Notes: generated by a model not told the origin, from the sequence alone. 64,000 nucleotides of DNA from Lachnospiraceae bacterium (GCA_910575155.1 CAJTDX010000003.1:62001-126000), one strand, 5' to 3'. Counted from the first letter of the stretch, positions 8,567-16,419 are shown. Program-made: numbers and translations.

Positions 8567-9376
8567 ATGTGGAGAACCATGGCCAAGGCAAAAGCCTTTA
8601 TGGAAAAATGCAGGGAGGATAACATCAGTGCGTTTGCAGCGCAGTCGGCATTTTTTATCGTGTTGTCTTTGATTCCCTTTATTATGCTGCTTATTTCTCT
8701 GGTGCAGTATACGCCGGTAACAAAAAGTATGATTATGGACACGATTAATCGTGTCATGCCTACTTATATTTCACCATTTCTGATTGGAATTATCAATGAA
8801 ATGTATCAGAATTCCATCGGTCTGGTGTCTGCGGCAGCAGTGGCCGCCGTTTGGTCTGCTGCAAAGGGGATTCAATACCTGACCAATGGATTAAACCGCG
8901 TATATGATATTGAGGAGACAAGAAACTGGATTGTGCTGCGGTTTCGTGCTGTTTTATATACCCTGATGCTGGTGTTTGCCATTGTGACGACCCTGGTATT
9001 GATGGTGTTTGGAAATAGTCTGCAAAATTTGATTGTACAGTATCTGCCGATTGCCGCACGTATTACAGAAGGGATTTTAAAGCTGCGTTCTCTGATTCTG
9101 CTGGCAGTACTGATGCTGTTTTTCTGTACGCTGTTCAAGATGCTGCCGAACCGGAACGCTACGTTCCGAAGTCAGATTCCAGGCAGTATTATGGGAGCGC
9201 TGGGCTGGTCTGTTCTGTCTTTTGGAATTTCTGTTTATGTAGATTATTTTCATGGTTTTTCCATGTATGGCAGCCTGACGACAATCATTCTGGTAATGTT
9301 ATGGCTTTATTTTGGAATCTATGTTTTACTGATATGCGCGGAAATTAATAATATTTATGAGGAAAATAAATTATAA
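8567..9376 (+). CDS. YihY/BrkB (UPF0761) family membrane protein
   Basis: 269 residues from the ATG at 8567 (GAGG 10 nt upstream); a GTG at 8561 overlapping the previous stop is an alternative. The N-terminal AFAAQSAFFIVLSLIPFIMLL block is typical of the family (written across the first membrane segment). About six hydrophobic segments follow, ending in the LVMLWLYFGIYVLLICAEIN signature. Members were once annotated as RNase BN, which was an error; their function is unresolved, with roles in envelope or transport proposed. Close coupling to the SpoIID-like gene suggests co-expression. Confidence 0.88.
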   Translation: MWRTMAKAKAFMEKCREDNISAFAAQSAFFIVLSLIPFIMLLISLVQYTPVTKSMIMDTINRVMPTYISPFLIGIINEMYQNSIGLVSAAAVAAVWSAAKGIQYLTNGLNRVYDIEETRNWIVLRFRAVLYTLMLVFAIVTTLVLMVFGNSLQNLIVQYLPIAARITEGILKLRSLILLAVLMLFFCTLFKMLPNRNATFRSQIPGSIMGALGWSVLSFGISVYVDYFHGFSMYGSLTTIILVMLWLYFGIYVLLICAEINNIYEENKL

Positions 9377-9383
9377 TTTGCAC

Positions 9384-9413
9384 TTGACAAGAAAAAGCCT
9401 GATTGTATACAAT
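9384..9413 (+). promoter_or_regulatory. Promoter with GntR-type operator for the gntR-icd unit
   Basis: TTGACA (9384-9389) with the -10 inside ATTGTATACAAT (9402-9413), a perfect 12-bp palindrome. TTGTATACAA is a common operator core for FCD-type GntR regulators, and such a regulator starts 40 bp downstream. Placement over the -10 element would give repression, so autoregulation of gntR and of the overlapping icd gene is likely. The -10 can be read as TATACA (spacer 16) or TACAAT (spacer 18). Confidence 0.72.
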
Positions 9414-9452
9414 TATCCTTGGTATTAAATTGAGGGTGGGAGGCAGAATCTC

Positions 9453-10133
9453 TTGAGTGAGGCAAATTATTTATTGGGACAAAAGGTTTTTCAGATTATC
9501 CGGGAGGATATTATAGCCGGAAAGTATCGGCAGAGAGAAGAACTGAGAGAGATAGCCATTGGCGATGAACTTCAGGTGAGCAGAACTCCCGTGCGCGAGG
9601 CGCTGCGTCAGTTGGAACTGGAAGGTCTTGTGACGATTGTTCCGAACCGGGGCGCTTATGTGGTGGGTATCTCCTGCCAGGACATGAAGGATATGTTTGA
9701 GATCCGTCTGCTGCTGGAAGGCTTTTGTGCCGGAAAGGCGGCAAAAAGCGCTACGTCAGAGCAGCTGGAAGCTCTGGAAGAGGTTATGGTTTTGACGGAG
9801 TATCATATTAAAAAAGGTCATTTCAGACAGCTTGTGGGATTGGACAATAAATTTCATGAAATCCTGTATGAAGCAGGAGGGAGCAGAATTCTGGAACATG
9901 CTTTGAAGAACTATCATTATTATCTGAAGCAGGCGCGCAGGTTCAGCCTTCTTTCTCAGGGGAGGGCGTCGTCGTCTGTTCAGGAGCACAGACGGATTCT
10001 GGAGGCAGTGAAAGCGCAGGATCAGAAGAAGGCAGAAGATGCTGTCTGTCAGCATTTGATTCATACCATAAAAAATATAGATACATATGGATGGGAAAAC
10101 ATATCAGGAGGACAGAAGAATGGAAAAAATTAA
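9453..10133 (+). CDS. GntR-family regulator, FadR/FCD subfamily
   Basis: 226 residues starting at a TTG with GGGAGG about 10 nt upstream. The N-terminal winged helix (about residues 10-75) contains the family pattern [21 protein letters not shown], broken here by one extra residue from consensus. The C-terminal all-helical FCD domain (about 80-215) binds a small organic acid, usually through metal-bound histidines; candidates are H137 and H184-region residues. Its coding end overlaps the start of icd by 14 bp, which implies translational coupling and suggests it controls the entry to 2-oxoglutarate synthesis. Ligand unknown; a citrate-pathway acid is a reasonable guess. Confidence 0.9.
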   Translation: MSEANYLLGQKVFQIIREDIIAGKYRQREELREIAIGDELQVSRTPVREALRQLELEGLVTIVPNRGAYVVGISCQDMKDMFEIRLLLEGFCAGKAAKSATSEQLEALEEVMVLTEYHIKKGHFRQLVGLDNKFHEILYEAGGSRILEHALKNYHYYLKQARRFSLLSQGRASSSVQEHRRILEAVKAQDQKKAEDAVCQHLIHTIKNIDTYGWENISGGQKNGKN

Positions 10134-11328
10134 GATGACAACCCCTTTGGTGGAGATGGACGGAGACGAAATGACCCGTATTCTCTGGAGCATGATTAAG
10201 GATGAATTATTACTTCCTTTTGTTGATTTAAAAACAGAGTATTATGATTTGGGACTGGAACACCGGAATGAAACAGACGACCAGGTGACGTTTGATTCTG
10301 CAAACGCCACCAAAAAATATGGCGTGGCAGTAAAATGCGCTACGATTACGCCTAATGCGGCGCGTATGACAGAGTATGATTTAAAGGAAATGTGGAAAAG
10401 CCCCAATGGAACGATTCGTGCTATTCTGGATGGGACGGTATTTCGTGCGCCTATTACAGTAAAGGGCATTGAACCATGCGTGAAGAACTGGAAGAAGCCG
10501 ATTACCATAGCGCGTCATGCTTATGGAGACGTTTATAAGGCGAGCGAAATGAAGATTCCGGCGGCAGGGAAGTGTGAATTGGTCTATACGGCGGAAGATG
10601 GAACAGAAACCAGAGAATTAATCCACAATTTTACAGGCGCAGGGATTATTCAGGGACAGCATAATTTAAACGGGTCCATCGAAAGTTTTGCAAGAAGCTG
10701 TTTTAATTATGCTTTGGATATTAAGCAGGATCTGTGGTTCGCGACAAAAGATACTATCTCCAAGAAATATGACCATACATTTAAAGATATTTTCCAGGAA
10801 ATTTATGAGAAAGAATACGATGAGAAATTTAAGGCCGCCAACATTGAATATTTCTATACCCTGATTGATGATGCCGTGGCCCGCATTATGAAGGCGGAAG
10901 GCGGATTTATCTGGGCATGTAAGAATTATGACGGCGATGTGATGAGCGATATGGTCAGCTCAGCATTTGGTTCTCTCGCCATGATGACGTCCGTTCTGGT
11001 TTCTCCTCAGGGATATTATGAATACGAGGCTGCGCATGGAACTGTGCAGCGCCATTACTACAAACATTTAAAGGGAGAAGAGACTTCCACGAACTCGGTG
11101 GCGACTATTTTTGCCTGGACCGGAGCGCTGCGCAAGCGGGGAGAGCTGGATCATCTGCCGCAGCTGACAGCTTTTGCGGATAAGTTGGAGCAGGCGTGCC
11201 TGTCCACAATTGAATCAGGAAAAATGACAAAAGACCTGGCGCTGATTACCACTTTGAAGGATCCGGTTGTTTTAAACAGCGAAGGCTTTATCAAGGCTGT
11301 TCGCGAGGCTTTGGAAGGACTTTTGTAA
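10120..11328 (+). CDS. icd: Isocitrate dehydrogenase (NADP-type)
   Basis: 402 residues from the ATG at 10120, preceded by GGAGG (10108-10112), inside the last codons of gntR. It oxidises isocitrate to 2-oxoglutarate and CO2, mainly for glutamate synthesis in anaerobes. The sequence belongs to the eukaryotic-like, homodimeric subfamily: it starts [19 protein letters not shown] and has [19 protein letters not shown], the substrate-phosphate loop, and [19 protein letters not shown] with metal-binding aspartates. [14 protein letters not shown] near residue 310 binds the cofactor. A GntR regulator directly upstream probably controls it. Confidence 0.96.
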   Translation: MEKIKMTTPLVEMDGDEMTRILWSMIKDELLLPFVDLKTEYYDLGLEHRNETDDQVTFDSANATKKYGVAVKCATITPNAARMTEYDLKEMWKSPNGTIRAILDGTVFRAPITVKGIEPCVKNWKKPITIARHAYGDVYKASEMKIPAAGKCELVYTAEDGTETRELIHNFTGAGIIQGQHNLNGSIESFARSCFNYALDIKQDLWFATKDTISKKYDHTFKDIFQEIYEKEYDEKFKAANIEYFYTLIDDAVARIMKAEGGFIWACKNYDGDVMSDMVSSAFGSLAMMTSVLVSPQGYYEYEAAHGTVQRHYYKHLKGEETSTNSVATIFAWTGALRKRGELDHLPQLTAFADKLEQACLSTIESGKMTKDLALITTLKDPVVLNSEGFIKAVREALEGLL

Positions 11329-11355
11329 GATTAGGAAAGTAGAGGAAGACATATC

Positions 11356-13272
11356 ATGATTTTAGCATGCCAGAATATCAGCAAAGCCTTTGGCACCGAT
11401 GAAATCATACAGCAGGCGTCTTTTCATATTGAAGATCATGAGAAAGCGGCGATTGTGGGAATTAATGGAGCGGGGAAGACCACGCTGCTTAAGATTATTA
11501 TGGGAGAACTGGAAGCAGATGCCGGAGAGGTGGTGCTGGCAAAGAACAGAACCATAGGCTATCTGCCCCAGAATCCGGATATTCAGGGCAACAGGACTAT
11601 TTATGAAGAGGTTCTTTCTGCAAAGGAGGAGCTGACTGCCATGCAGCAGACGCTGATTTCCATGGAAGAAAAAATGAGCAGTTTGCATGGAGCAGAATTA
11701 GAGCAGCTTATGGAAAGTTATAACCGTTTGAATCTTGAATTTGAAATGAAGGGCGGTTCTTCCTATAAAAGCGAGATTACAGGCGTATTGAAAGGGCTTG
11801 GATTTGCAGAAGAGGAATTTGAAAAACGTATGCAGGATTTGTCCGGGGGACAGCGTACCAGAGTTTGTCTGGGAAGGCTTCTGGTGACAAAGCCGGATGT
11901 GATTCTGCTGGATGAGCCTACCAATCATCTCGATATCGGCTCGATTACCTGGCTGGAAACATTTCTGCTGAATTATAAAGGGGCAGTGGTGATTGTCAGC
12001 CATGACCGTTATTTTCTGGACCGGGTGGTGCGCAAGGTGGTAGAGCTTGACCGCCATAAAGTGTCAGTATTTCAGGGGAATTACAGTGATTACGCAGTGA
12101 AAAAAGCACAGGTTCGGGAGGCGCAGCTCAAACAGTATTACAACCAGCAGCGGGAGATTAAACACCAGGAAGAAGTGATTGCCAAACTGAAATCTTTTAA
12201 CCGGGAAAAGTCTGTGAAGCGGGCGGAAAGCCGGGAAAAGATGCTGGATAAGATGGAACGGCTGGAGAAGCCTGTGGAGGAAAACACCGATATACATCTG
12301 AATTTAGAACCCCGCATTGTCAGTGGAAATGATGTGCTCAAAGTGGAGCATCTGGCAAAATCGTTTCCCGGTCAGTCCCTGTTTTCGGATCTTTCTTTTG
12401 AGATAAAACGTGGAGAGCGGGTGGCTCTGATTGGGGACAATGGCACAGGGAAGACTACCATTTTGAAAATTATCAATGAGATGATGGAGGCTGATCGGGG
12501 CAGTCTGACGCTGGGAACCAATGTACATATTGGATACTATGATCAGGAGCATCAGGTGCTTCATATGGAGAAAACTCTGGCAGAGGAAATTGCAGATGAT
12601 TATCCCTCTCTTACCAACACAGAGATTCGCAATGTGCTGGCGGCATTTTTATTTACAGGAGACGAGGTTTTTAAACGGGTTTCAGAACTCAGCGGCGGAG
12701 AGCGCGGCCGGGTCTCTCTTGCCAAATTGATGCTCTCAGAAGCAAATTTTTTGATATTGGACGAGCCTACCAATCATCTCGATCTTACCTCCAAAGAAAT
12801 TCTGGAGCAGGCGTTGAACCGCTATACGGGAACGGTATTTTTTGTATCTCACGACCGCTATTTTATCAATAAGACCGCCACGCGGATTTTGAATCTCACG
12901 GGAGAAACCATTGTCAATTACATCGGAAATTATGATTATTATCTGGAAAAGTGCAGGGAGCTGACAAGAATCTATGTGCCGGGACAGGAAGATGTGGTGA
13001 AACCGGAATCAGACAGCGAGAGCAAGCTGGACTGGAAGCAGCAGAAGGAAGTGCAGGCGCGCCAGCGGAAACTGGAGAATGACCGGAAAAAAACGGAAGA
13101 TTCGATTGAACAGACAGAGCAGAGGATTTCGGAGCTTGAAGAAGCCTTTGCAGACAGCGAGATTGCCACCAATTCAGCAAAACTTCAGGAACTTCATCAG
13201 GAATATCAGCAAAAACAGCAGGAACTGGAAGCGCTGTATGAAAACTGGGAGAAGCTGATGGAAGAAATGTGA
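11356..13272 (+). CDS. ABC-F family ATPase (YdiF/Uup type)
   Basis: 638 residues with two nucleotide-binding domains and no membrane segments. Domain 1 has Walker A GINGAGKTT (about residues 35-43), signature LSGGQRTRV and Walker B VILLDEPTNHLD. Domain 2 has GDNGTGKTT, LSGGERGRV and FLILDEPTNHLD. A charged linker between them (about 235-310, the P-site tRNA interaction motif region) and a C-terminal coiled coil (about 550-635) are present. ABC-F proteins act on the ribosome in translation rescue, and some protect against antibiotics. Length and the C-terminal coil favour the housekeeping YdiF/Uup group over a resistance protein. A terminator follows. Confidence 0.92.
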   Translation: MILACQNISKAFGTDEIIQQASFHIEDHEKAAIVGINGAGKTTLLKIIMGELEADAGEVVLAKNRTIGYLPQNPDIQGNRTIYEEVLSAKEELTAMQQTLISMEEKMSSLHGAELEQLMESYNRLNLEFEMKGGSSYKSEITGVLKGLGFAEEEFEKRMQDLSGGQRTRVCLGRLLVTKPDVILLDEPTNHLDIGSITWLETFLLNYKGAVVIVSHDRYFLDRVVRKVVELDRHKVSVFQGNYSDYAVKKAQVREAQLKQYYNQQREIKHQEEVIAKLKSFNREKSVKRAESREKMLDKMERLEKPVEENTDIHLNLEPRIVSGNDVLKVEHLAKSFPGQSLFSDLSFEIKRGERVALIGDNGTGKTTILKIINEMMEADRGSLTLGTNVHIGYYDQEHQVLHMEKTLAEEIADDYPSLTNTEIRNVLAAFLFTGDEVFKRVSELSGGERGRVSLAKLMLSEANFLILDEPTNHLDLTSKEILEQALNRYTGTVFFVSHDRYFINKTATRILNLTGETIVNYIGNYDYYLEKCRELTRIYVPGQEDVVKPESDSESKLDWKQQKEVQARQRKLENDRKKTEDSIEQTEQRISELEEAFADSEIATNSAKLQELHQEYQQKQQELEALYENWEKLMEEM

Positions 13273-13291
13273 TTGCCTTAGAAAAGCATGT

Positions 13292-13327
13292 CGGATAAGA
13301 AAACCTCTCTTATCCGGCACGCTTTTT
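13292..13327 (+). terminator. Intrinsic terminator after the ABC-F gene
   Basis: Stem CGGATAAGA (13292-13300) with TCTTATCCG (13308-13316), then GCACGCTTTTTTATT. It ends the + strand unit ahead of the flagellin switch. Confidence 0.88.
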
Positions 13328-13330
13328 TAT

Positions 13331-13455
13331 TACAGGAAAAACATTGTAACTGTGAAGTGTTAAAGTATAATTAAAATATTATGTACACGCGTGCGAAAGG
13401 CATGATGTCGTCAAGGCGACTGCACGCAGCGTGCCAAAACGTGAATGTGATAAGT
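13331..13455. repeat. Dispersed structured intergenic repeat, copy A (partial)
   Basis: Resembles the proximal half of the element at 55333-55510. Shared blocks include A-AGGAAA, TTGTAAC-GTGAAGTGT-AAAGTAT, ACACGCGTGCGAAAGG-ATGA, GTCG-C-AGGCGAC and a GCACGC...GCGTGC inverted pair. The distal hairpin half is missing. It lies directly after a terminator, like the other copies. Confidence 0.6.
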
Positions 13456-13488
13456 ATAAAAATTCAGAAAAGTCAAATAATATAACAG

Positions 13489-13527
13489 AAAAAACGCAAC
13501 ATTTTGCTGGCAAATGTTGCGTTTTTT
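13489..13527. terminator. Bidirectional terminator formed by the left inverted repeat
   Basis: A-tract (13489-13494), CGCAACATTT, 7-nt loop TGCTGGC, AAATGTTGCG, T-tract (13522-13527). The stem is symmetrical, so it has a run of six T on both strands. On the minus strand it would stop transcripts from the recombinase gene and from the sigma-28 promoter at 13541-13567. The minus-strand T-tract lies outside the invertible segment; the + strand one lies inside it. Confidence 0.85.
13495..13521. repeat. Left inverted repeat / probable recombination site (IRL)
   Basis: Core GCAACATTT-TGCTGGC-AAATGTTGC (13496-13520). It matches the reverse complement of 14236-14260 at 23 of 25 positions, including the whole 7-nt spacer. 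Paired 9-bp arms around an asymmetric 7-nt spacer is the standard layout of a tyrosine-recombinase crossover site. The two sites are inverted relative to each other, so recombination would invert the DNA between them. Confidence 0.85.
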
Positions 13528-13540
13528 GTTTACACAGATT

Positions 13541-13567
13541 ATATCGGCGTTAATTATAAATTCTTTA
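13541..13567 (-). promoter_or_regulatory. Sigma-28 (SigD) flagellar promoter facing away from flagellin
   Basis: On the minus strand: TAAA (13567-13564), 15-nt spacer, GCCGATAT (13548-13541). This equals the SigD consensus TAAA-N15-GCCGATAT at every specified position. The predicted start is near 13533. In the present orientation the transcript would run about 10 nt and then meet the terminator hairpin at the left inverted repeat, with no gene downstream on that strand. After inversion it would drive csrA-flagellin. Confidence 0.85.
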
Positions 13568-13624
13568 TAGATAAAAAAATTTTTTTATTTTTCTTTTTGA
13601 TTCTTAGAAAAAGCAAAGGTCTGT

Positions 13625-14206
13625 TTATAAATAAATCCCCATAAATACTTCGTCTTTGTCATCCTGTTCAATGCAGAGATAGCGTTTTGTAATCTGATAG
13701 GATGAATGATTGAAAATATCCATGATCAGGGCGGGCGGCGTGCCGTTTTTCCATGCGTAATAGCCGAAAGTTTTCCGCAGAGAATGACAGCTTATATGTT
13801 CCGGCAACTTGGTGTCAACGGCAGCTTTTTTGATGATGCGGTAAGCCTGACAGCGGCAGATAGGGTGCTTTCGGTTTTTTTGGCTGTTGAACAGATAGTC
13901 TTCTTTCTGGCAGCCGTTTTTGGATATGCGAAGAGGTTCTAATGCCTGGATCACGGCATGATTCAGGGGAATGACGGTGCTTTTTCCTGTTTTTTGTTCT
14001 TGCAGATACAAATGTTCCAGATATTGGTGAGTGTCAAAATCGTAGACCATCTCCCAGGTGGTTTTCAGAATGTCGCTGATGCGCAGCGCAGTATTCAGTC
14101 CGAAAATAATCATTGCGTAATTTCTGGGATTTGGATGCGTGTGCAGGTAGTAATTTTTGAATTCTGTAAGTTGTCCGGGTTTGCGGATGGGTTCTGTTTT
14201 GCTCAT
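13625..14206 (-). CDS. Tyrosine recombinase (FimB/FimE-size DNA invertase)
   Basis: 193 residues from the ATG at 14206, preceded by GGAGG with 8-nt spacing; a longer frame starting at 14242 would begin inside the right inverted repeat and has no ribosome site. All six catalytic residues are visible: R42 (ALRISD), K72 (EQKTGK), H141 and R144 (HSLRKTFGY), H167 (FNHSS) and the nucleophile Y176 (KRYLCI). It lacks the N-terminal core-binding domain of phage integrases, which is also true of the fimbrial switch recombinases. It is flanked by its probable target sites and transcribed away from csrA. In the present orientation its mRNA should end at the left repeat terminator, about 100 bp after the stop. 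Confidence 0.92.
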   Translation of the reverse strand: MSKTEPIRKPGQLTEFKNYYLHTHPNPRNYAMIIFGLNTALRISDILKTTWEMVYDFDTHQYLEHLYLQEQKTGKSTVIPLNHAVIQALEPLRISKNGCQKEDYLFNSQKNRKHPICRCQAYRIIKKAAVDTKLPEHISCHSLRKTFGYYAWKNGTPPALIMDIFNHSSYQITKRYLCIEQDDKDEVFMGIYL

Positions 14207-14235
14207 TTTTTGTTCCTCCATTGTTTCTTTATAAT

Positions 14236-14260
14236 GTAACATTTGCCAGCATAATGTTGC
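14236..14260. repeat. Right inverted repeat / probable recombination site (IRR)
   Basis: Reverse complement of the left repeat with two mismatches: arms GTAACATTT and TAATGTTGC around the spacer GCCAGCA. It lies between the recombinase start (14206) and csrA (14302). A TATAAT at 14230-14235 on the + strand has no good -35, and a minus-strand TTGCAA-N18-TACATT overlaps the repeat and may be the recombinase promoter; both are weak calls. Confidence 0.85.
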
Positions 14261-14301
14261 AAGGATTAGTCGGATTTGAAGCGGGAACAGGAGGTTTTTA
14301 T

Positions 14302-14598
14302 ATGCTGAAACTGACAGTAAAGCCAGGGGAATATCTTTTGATTGGCGATGACATCAAGCTGGTATTTGCCGGAGGGAGTTCCAAAAATATGCGGATTTTG
14401 GTGGATGCGCCCCAAAAGTACAATATTGCAAGAAGTGAGACATTGGAACGTTATGCAGCTTCTTCTGATTTTGAAAGTGGAATCAAATATTCTCCGGAAC
14501 AGGCGATTTCTGAGGAGGCACAGGAAAAAATTAAAGCAATTCTGATGGCAGAACGCAAGCGAATCCGCAAAGAGAAGCGTCAGGCGTCGAATGGATAA
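14302..14598 (+). CDS. csrA: CsrA-family translational regulator with C-terminal extension
   Basis: 98 residues from the ATG at 14302, with AGGAGG (14289-14294) 7 nt upstream. The first 50 residues align with CsrA: MLKLTVKPGEYLLIGDDI, then MRILVDAP, then NIARSE. The conserved L4, G9-E10, IGDD and R44 of the RNA-binding edge are present, while the usual R6 is V6. Residues 55-98 form an extra acidic then basic tail (ending KRIRKEKRQ) not found in standard 60-75-residue CsrA. CsrA dimers repress flagellin translation in Firmicutes and are antagonised by FliW, which is not in this window. It sits between the invertible segment and the flagellin gene and is probably co-transcribed with it. Confidence 0.88.
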   Translation: MLKLTVKPGEYLLIGDDIKLVFAGGSSKNMRILVDAPQKYNIARSETLERYAASSDFESGIKYSPEQAISEEAQEKIKAILMAERKRIRKEKRQASNG

Positions 14599-14662
14599 TA
14601 ATGCGAAGCTAACCTAGGGGTTTCGTTTATTATAAAAGGTTTGCAGAATCTGCACACCGTCG

Positions 14663-14751
14663 CTGTCTGGAAGTTTTCAGACAGAACCAATGAAATTTAA
14701 TATTGCAGCTCCCGGGAACGGATTCCCGGGTGAACTTTAAACACACGGAGG
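14663..14751 (+). promoter_or_regulatory. Flagellin leader with CsrA-type binding hairpins
   Basis: Two strong hairpins precede the flagellin gene. Hairpin 1: CTGTCTG (14663-14669) / CAGACAG (14678-14684), with GGA at the stem-loop border. Hairpin 2: CCCGGGAA (14711-14718) / TTCCCGGG (14723-14730) with the loop CGGA. The Shine-Dalgarno ACACGGAGGT (14743-14752) contains a second GGA. GGA in a hairpin loop plus GGA in the ribosome site is the known two-site CsrA target layout of the Bacillus subtilis hag leader. No clear sigma-28 promoter lies between csrA and this leader. Confidence 0.75.
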
Positions 14752-14760
14752 TAAAATTTT

Positions 14761-16419
14761 ATGGCAATGATCGTACAACACAATATGTCAGCAATGAATG
14801 CAAACAGAATGCTTGGGATTACAACCGGAGCACAGGCAAAATCCACAGAGAAGTTATCGTCTGGTTATCGCATTAACCGTGCGGCAGATGACGCTGCCGG
14901 GCTGTCAATTTCTGAAAAAATGAGAAGTCAGATCCGTGGCTTAAACAAAGCGTCTTCTAACGCGCAGGATGGAATTTCTCTGATTCAGACGGCAGAGGGA
15001 GCTTTGAATGAGCAGCATGCTATTTTACAGAGAATGCGGGAGCTTTCGGTACAGGCGGCAAACGGTACGGAGACAGATGATGACCGTGAAGCAGTTCAGA
15101 ATGAAATTGATCAGCTCCAGTCTGAGCTGACCAGAATTTCAGAGACAACCGAATTTAACACAATGAAGTTGTTGGACGGCACTCTGGGAGGCGGAACTTC
15201 TGCAAAAGGAATCAGTGTGGATGCTTCTGTAAGCAATACGGCGCTGGCGGCAGGCGCGCTGGAAACAACCGCGGCAGTCAAAGGTTCTTATACCTTTGCA
15301 GCGGCTGTAAATACTGCAGACGCGGGGATGAAAGCAGGAGATACCACCAGTCTGACTGTAAATTATCTCAATGAAAAAGGGGAACAGGAATCACTGACAG
15401 TAAACCTGATTTACAAGGATGCCACAACGCTGGTAAGCGAAGACGGTTCCAGAGAGTATACAGTGACGTCCGGGGCAGCTACTACCCAGCAGAAAACGTC
15501 GGCATTTCTGGCTGAGTTAAAACAGACGGCTCTGGCAGATAATTTTGCAATCACAAGCGGCGCCGATAAGACGATCAAGTTTGACGCCAAAGAAGCAGGG
15601 ACAAATGCACCGCGCATTTTATCTACTTCCGAGAGCAATGTCAAAGAGGGTACTTATACACAGGCGGCAGTCGTTGCGCCTTCTGCTAAAACAGATCCGA
15701 CAGATGCGTTCCAGTCAATTGCCGCTACGGTAGGTTCCTACACTGGCGCAGCCGGAGTTGATATTGAGGACTATATTTTTGAAGTAAACGGTCAGAAGTT
15801 TATGTATGCAGATGCAGCCGGCGTCGATGTGTTAAAAGGTGATCAGAAATACAATGATATTAATTATGTTCAAGTGGCTACCGATGGAACCATCGCCGAT
15901 GTGGATGCAGCGGCAATGGCAAAACTTATCAGCGCGAAAACCGGTATCAATGCAGCTCCCAATGCAACTACGGATACAACTGTCGATTTGAAGCCCAATA
16001 CAATCACCGGAAGTACGGCGAAAGGCATGACGCTCCAAATTGGAGCAAATGAAGGACAGACTATGAGCTTTACATTGGAAGATATGAGTGCAAGAGCTCT
16101 TGGCGTAGACGGCAATAAGGTAGATCTGAGCACACAGGCAGGCGCGCAGAAGGCGACCACTACAATTGACGGCGCGATTAAAATTGTGTCCCAGGCAAGA
16201 GGACGTATGGGCGCTATCCAGAATCGTTTGGAACATACGATTGCCAATCTGGATACTGCCGCTGAGAATACACAGCAGGCAGAGTCACGGATTCGTGATG
16301 TAGATATGGCGGAAGAAATGGTAGAATACAGCAAGAATAACATTCTTGCACAGGCTGGACAGTCTATGCTTGCACAGGCAAATCAGTCCAACCAGGGTGT
16401 ATTATCTTTGCTGGGTTAA
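14761..16419 (+). CDS. hag: Flagellin
   Basis: 552 residues. The conserved D0/D1 N-terminus ([32 protein letters not shown]) and C-terminus ([18 protein letters not shown], ending QGVLSLLG) that form the filament core are intact. The middle, about residues 140-470, is a variable surface-exposed D2/D3 region, Ala/Thr rich with few aromatic residues. No signal peptide, as expected for type III flagellar export. The leader has CsrA-type sites, and upstream is csrA and a predicted sigma-28 promoter switch. A strong terminator follows. In many Lachnospiraceae flagellin is a major immune antigen, so phase variation would make sense; that is inference. Confidence 0.97.
   Translation: MAMIVQHNMSAMNANRMLGITTGAQAKSTEKLSSGYRINRAADDAAGLSISEKMRSQIRGLNKASSNAQDGISLIQTAEGALNEQHAILQRMRELSVQAANGTETDDDREAVQNEIDQLQSELTRISETTEFNTMKLLDGTLGGGTSAKGISVDASVSNTALAAGALETTAAVKGSYTFAAAVNTADAGMKAGDTTSLTVNYLNEKGEQESLTVNLIYKDATTLVSEDGSREYTVTSGAATTQQKTSAFLAELKQTALADNFAITSGADKTIKFDAKEAGTNAPRILSTSESNVKEGTYTQAAVVAPSAKTDPTDAFQSIAATVGSYTGAAGVDIEDYIFEVNGQKFMYADAAGVDVLKGDQKYNDINYVQVATDGTIADVDAAAMAKLISAKTGINAAPNATTDTTVDLKPNTITGSTAKGMTLQIGANEGQTMSFTLEDMSARALGVDGNKVDLSTQAGAQKATTTIDGAIKIVSQARGRMGAIQNRLEHTIANLDTAAENTQQAESRIRDVDMAEEMVEYSKNNILAQAGQSMLAQANQSNQGVLSLLG

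Larger units (their letters stand above)
13495..14260. other. Predicted invertible segment carrying recombinase and sigma-28 promoter
   Basis: A 766-bp segment bounded by 25-bp inverted repeats. It holds only a tyrosine recombinase gene and, at its left end, a sigma-28 promoter facing outward through the left repeat. Inversion would turn that promoter towards csrA (14302) and flagellin (14761). The layout parallels known phase-variation switches such as fimS with FimB/FimE, and the RecV-controlled flagellar switch of Clostridioides difficile. The arrangement in this assembly is inferred to be OFF. No other phage or plasmid genes are present, which argues against a simple integrated element. 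Confidence 0.8.

Noticed and set aside
13625-14206. Recombinase as remnant of phage or integrative element
   Set aside because: No other mobile-element genes, no tRNA target, and inverted not direct repeats flank it.
14207-14235. Sigma-A promoter ending in TATAAT (14230-14235) for csrA
   Set aside because: No acceptable -35 at 16-18 bp and no extended -10; could at most give a weak leak in the OFF state.
14207-14242. N-terminal extension of the recombinase to an ATG in the inverted repeat
   Set aside because: ATG at 14206 has GGAGG; the extension would be disrupted by inversion.
14221-14301. N-terminal extension of CsrA through the right inverted repeat
   Set aside because: No ribosome site; the CsrA start MLKLT at 14302 has AGGAGG at correct distance.
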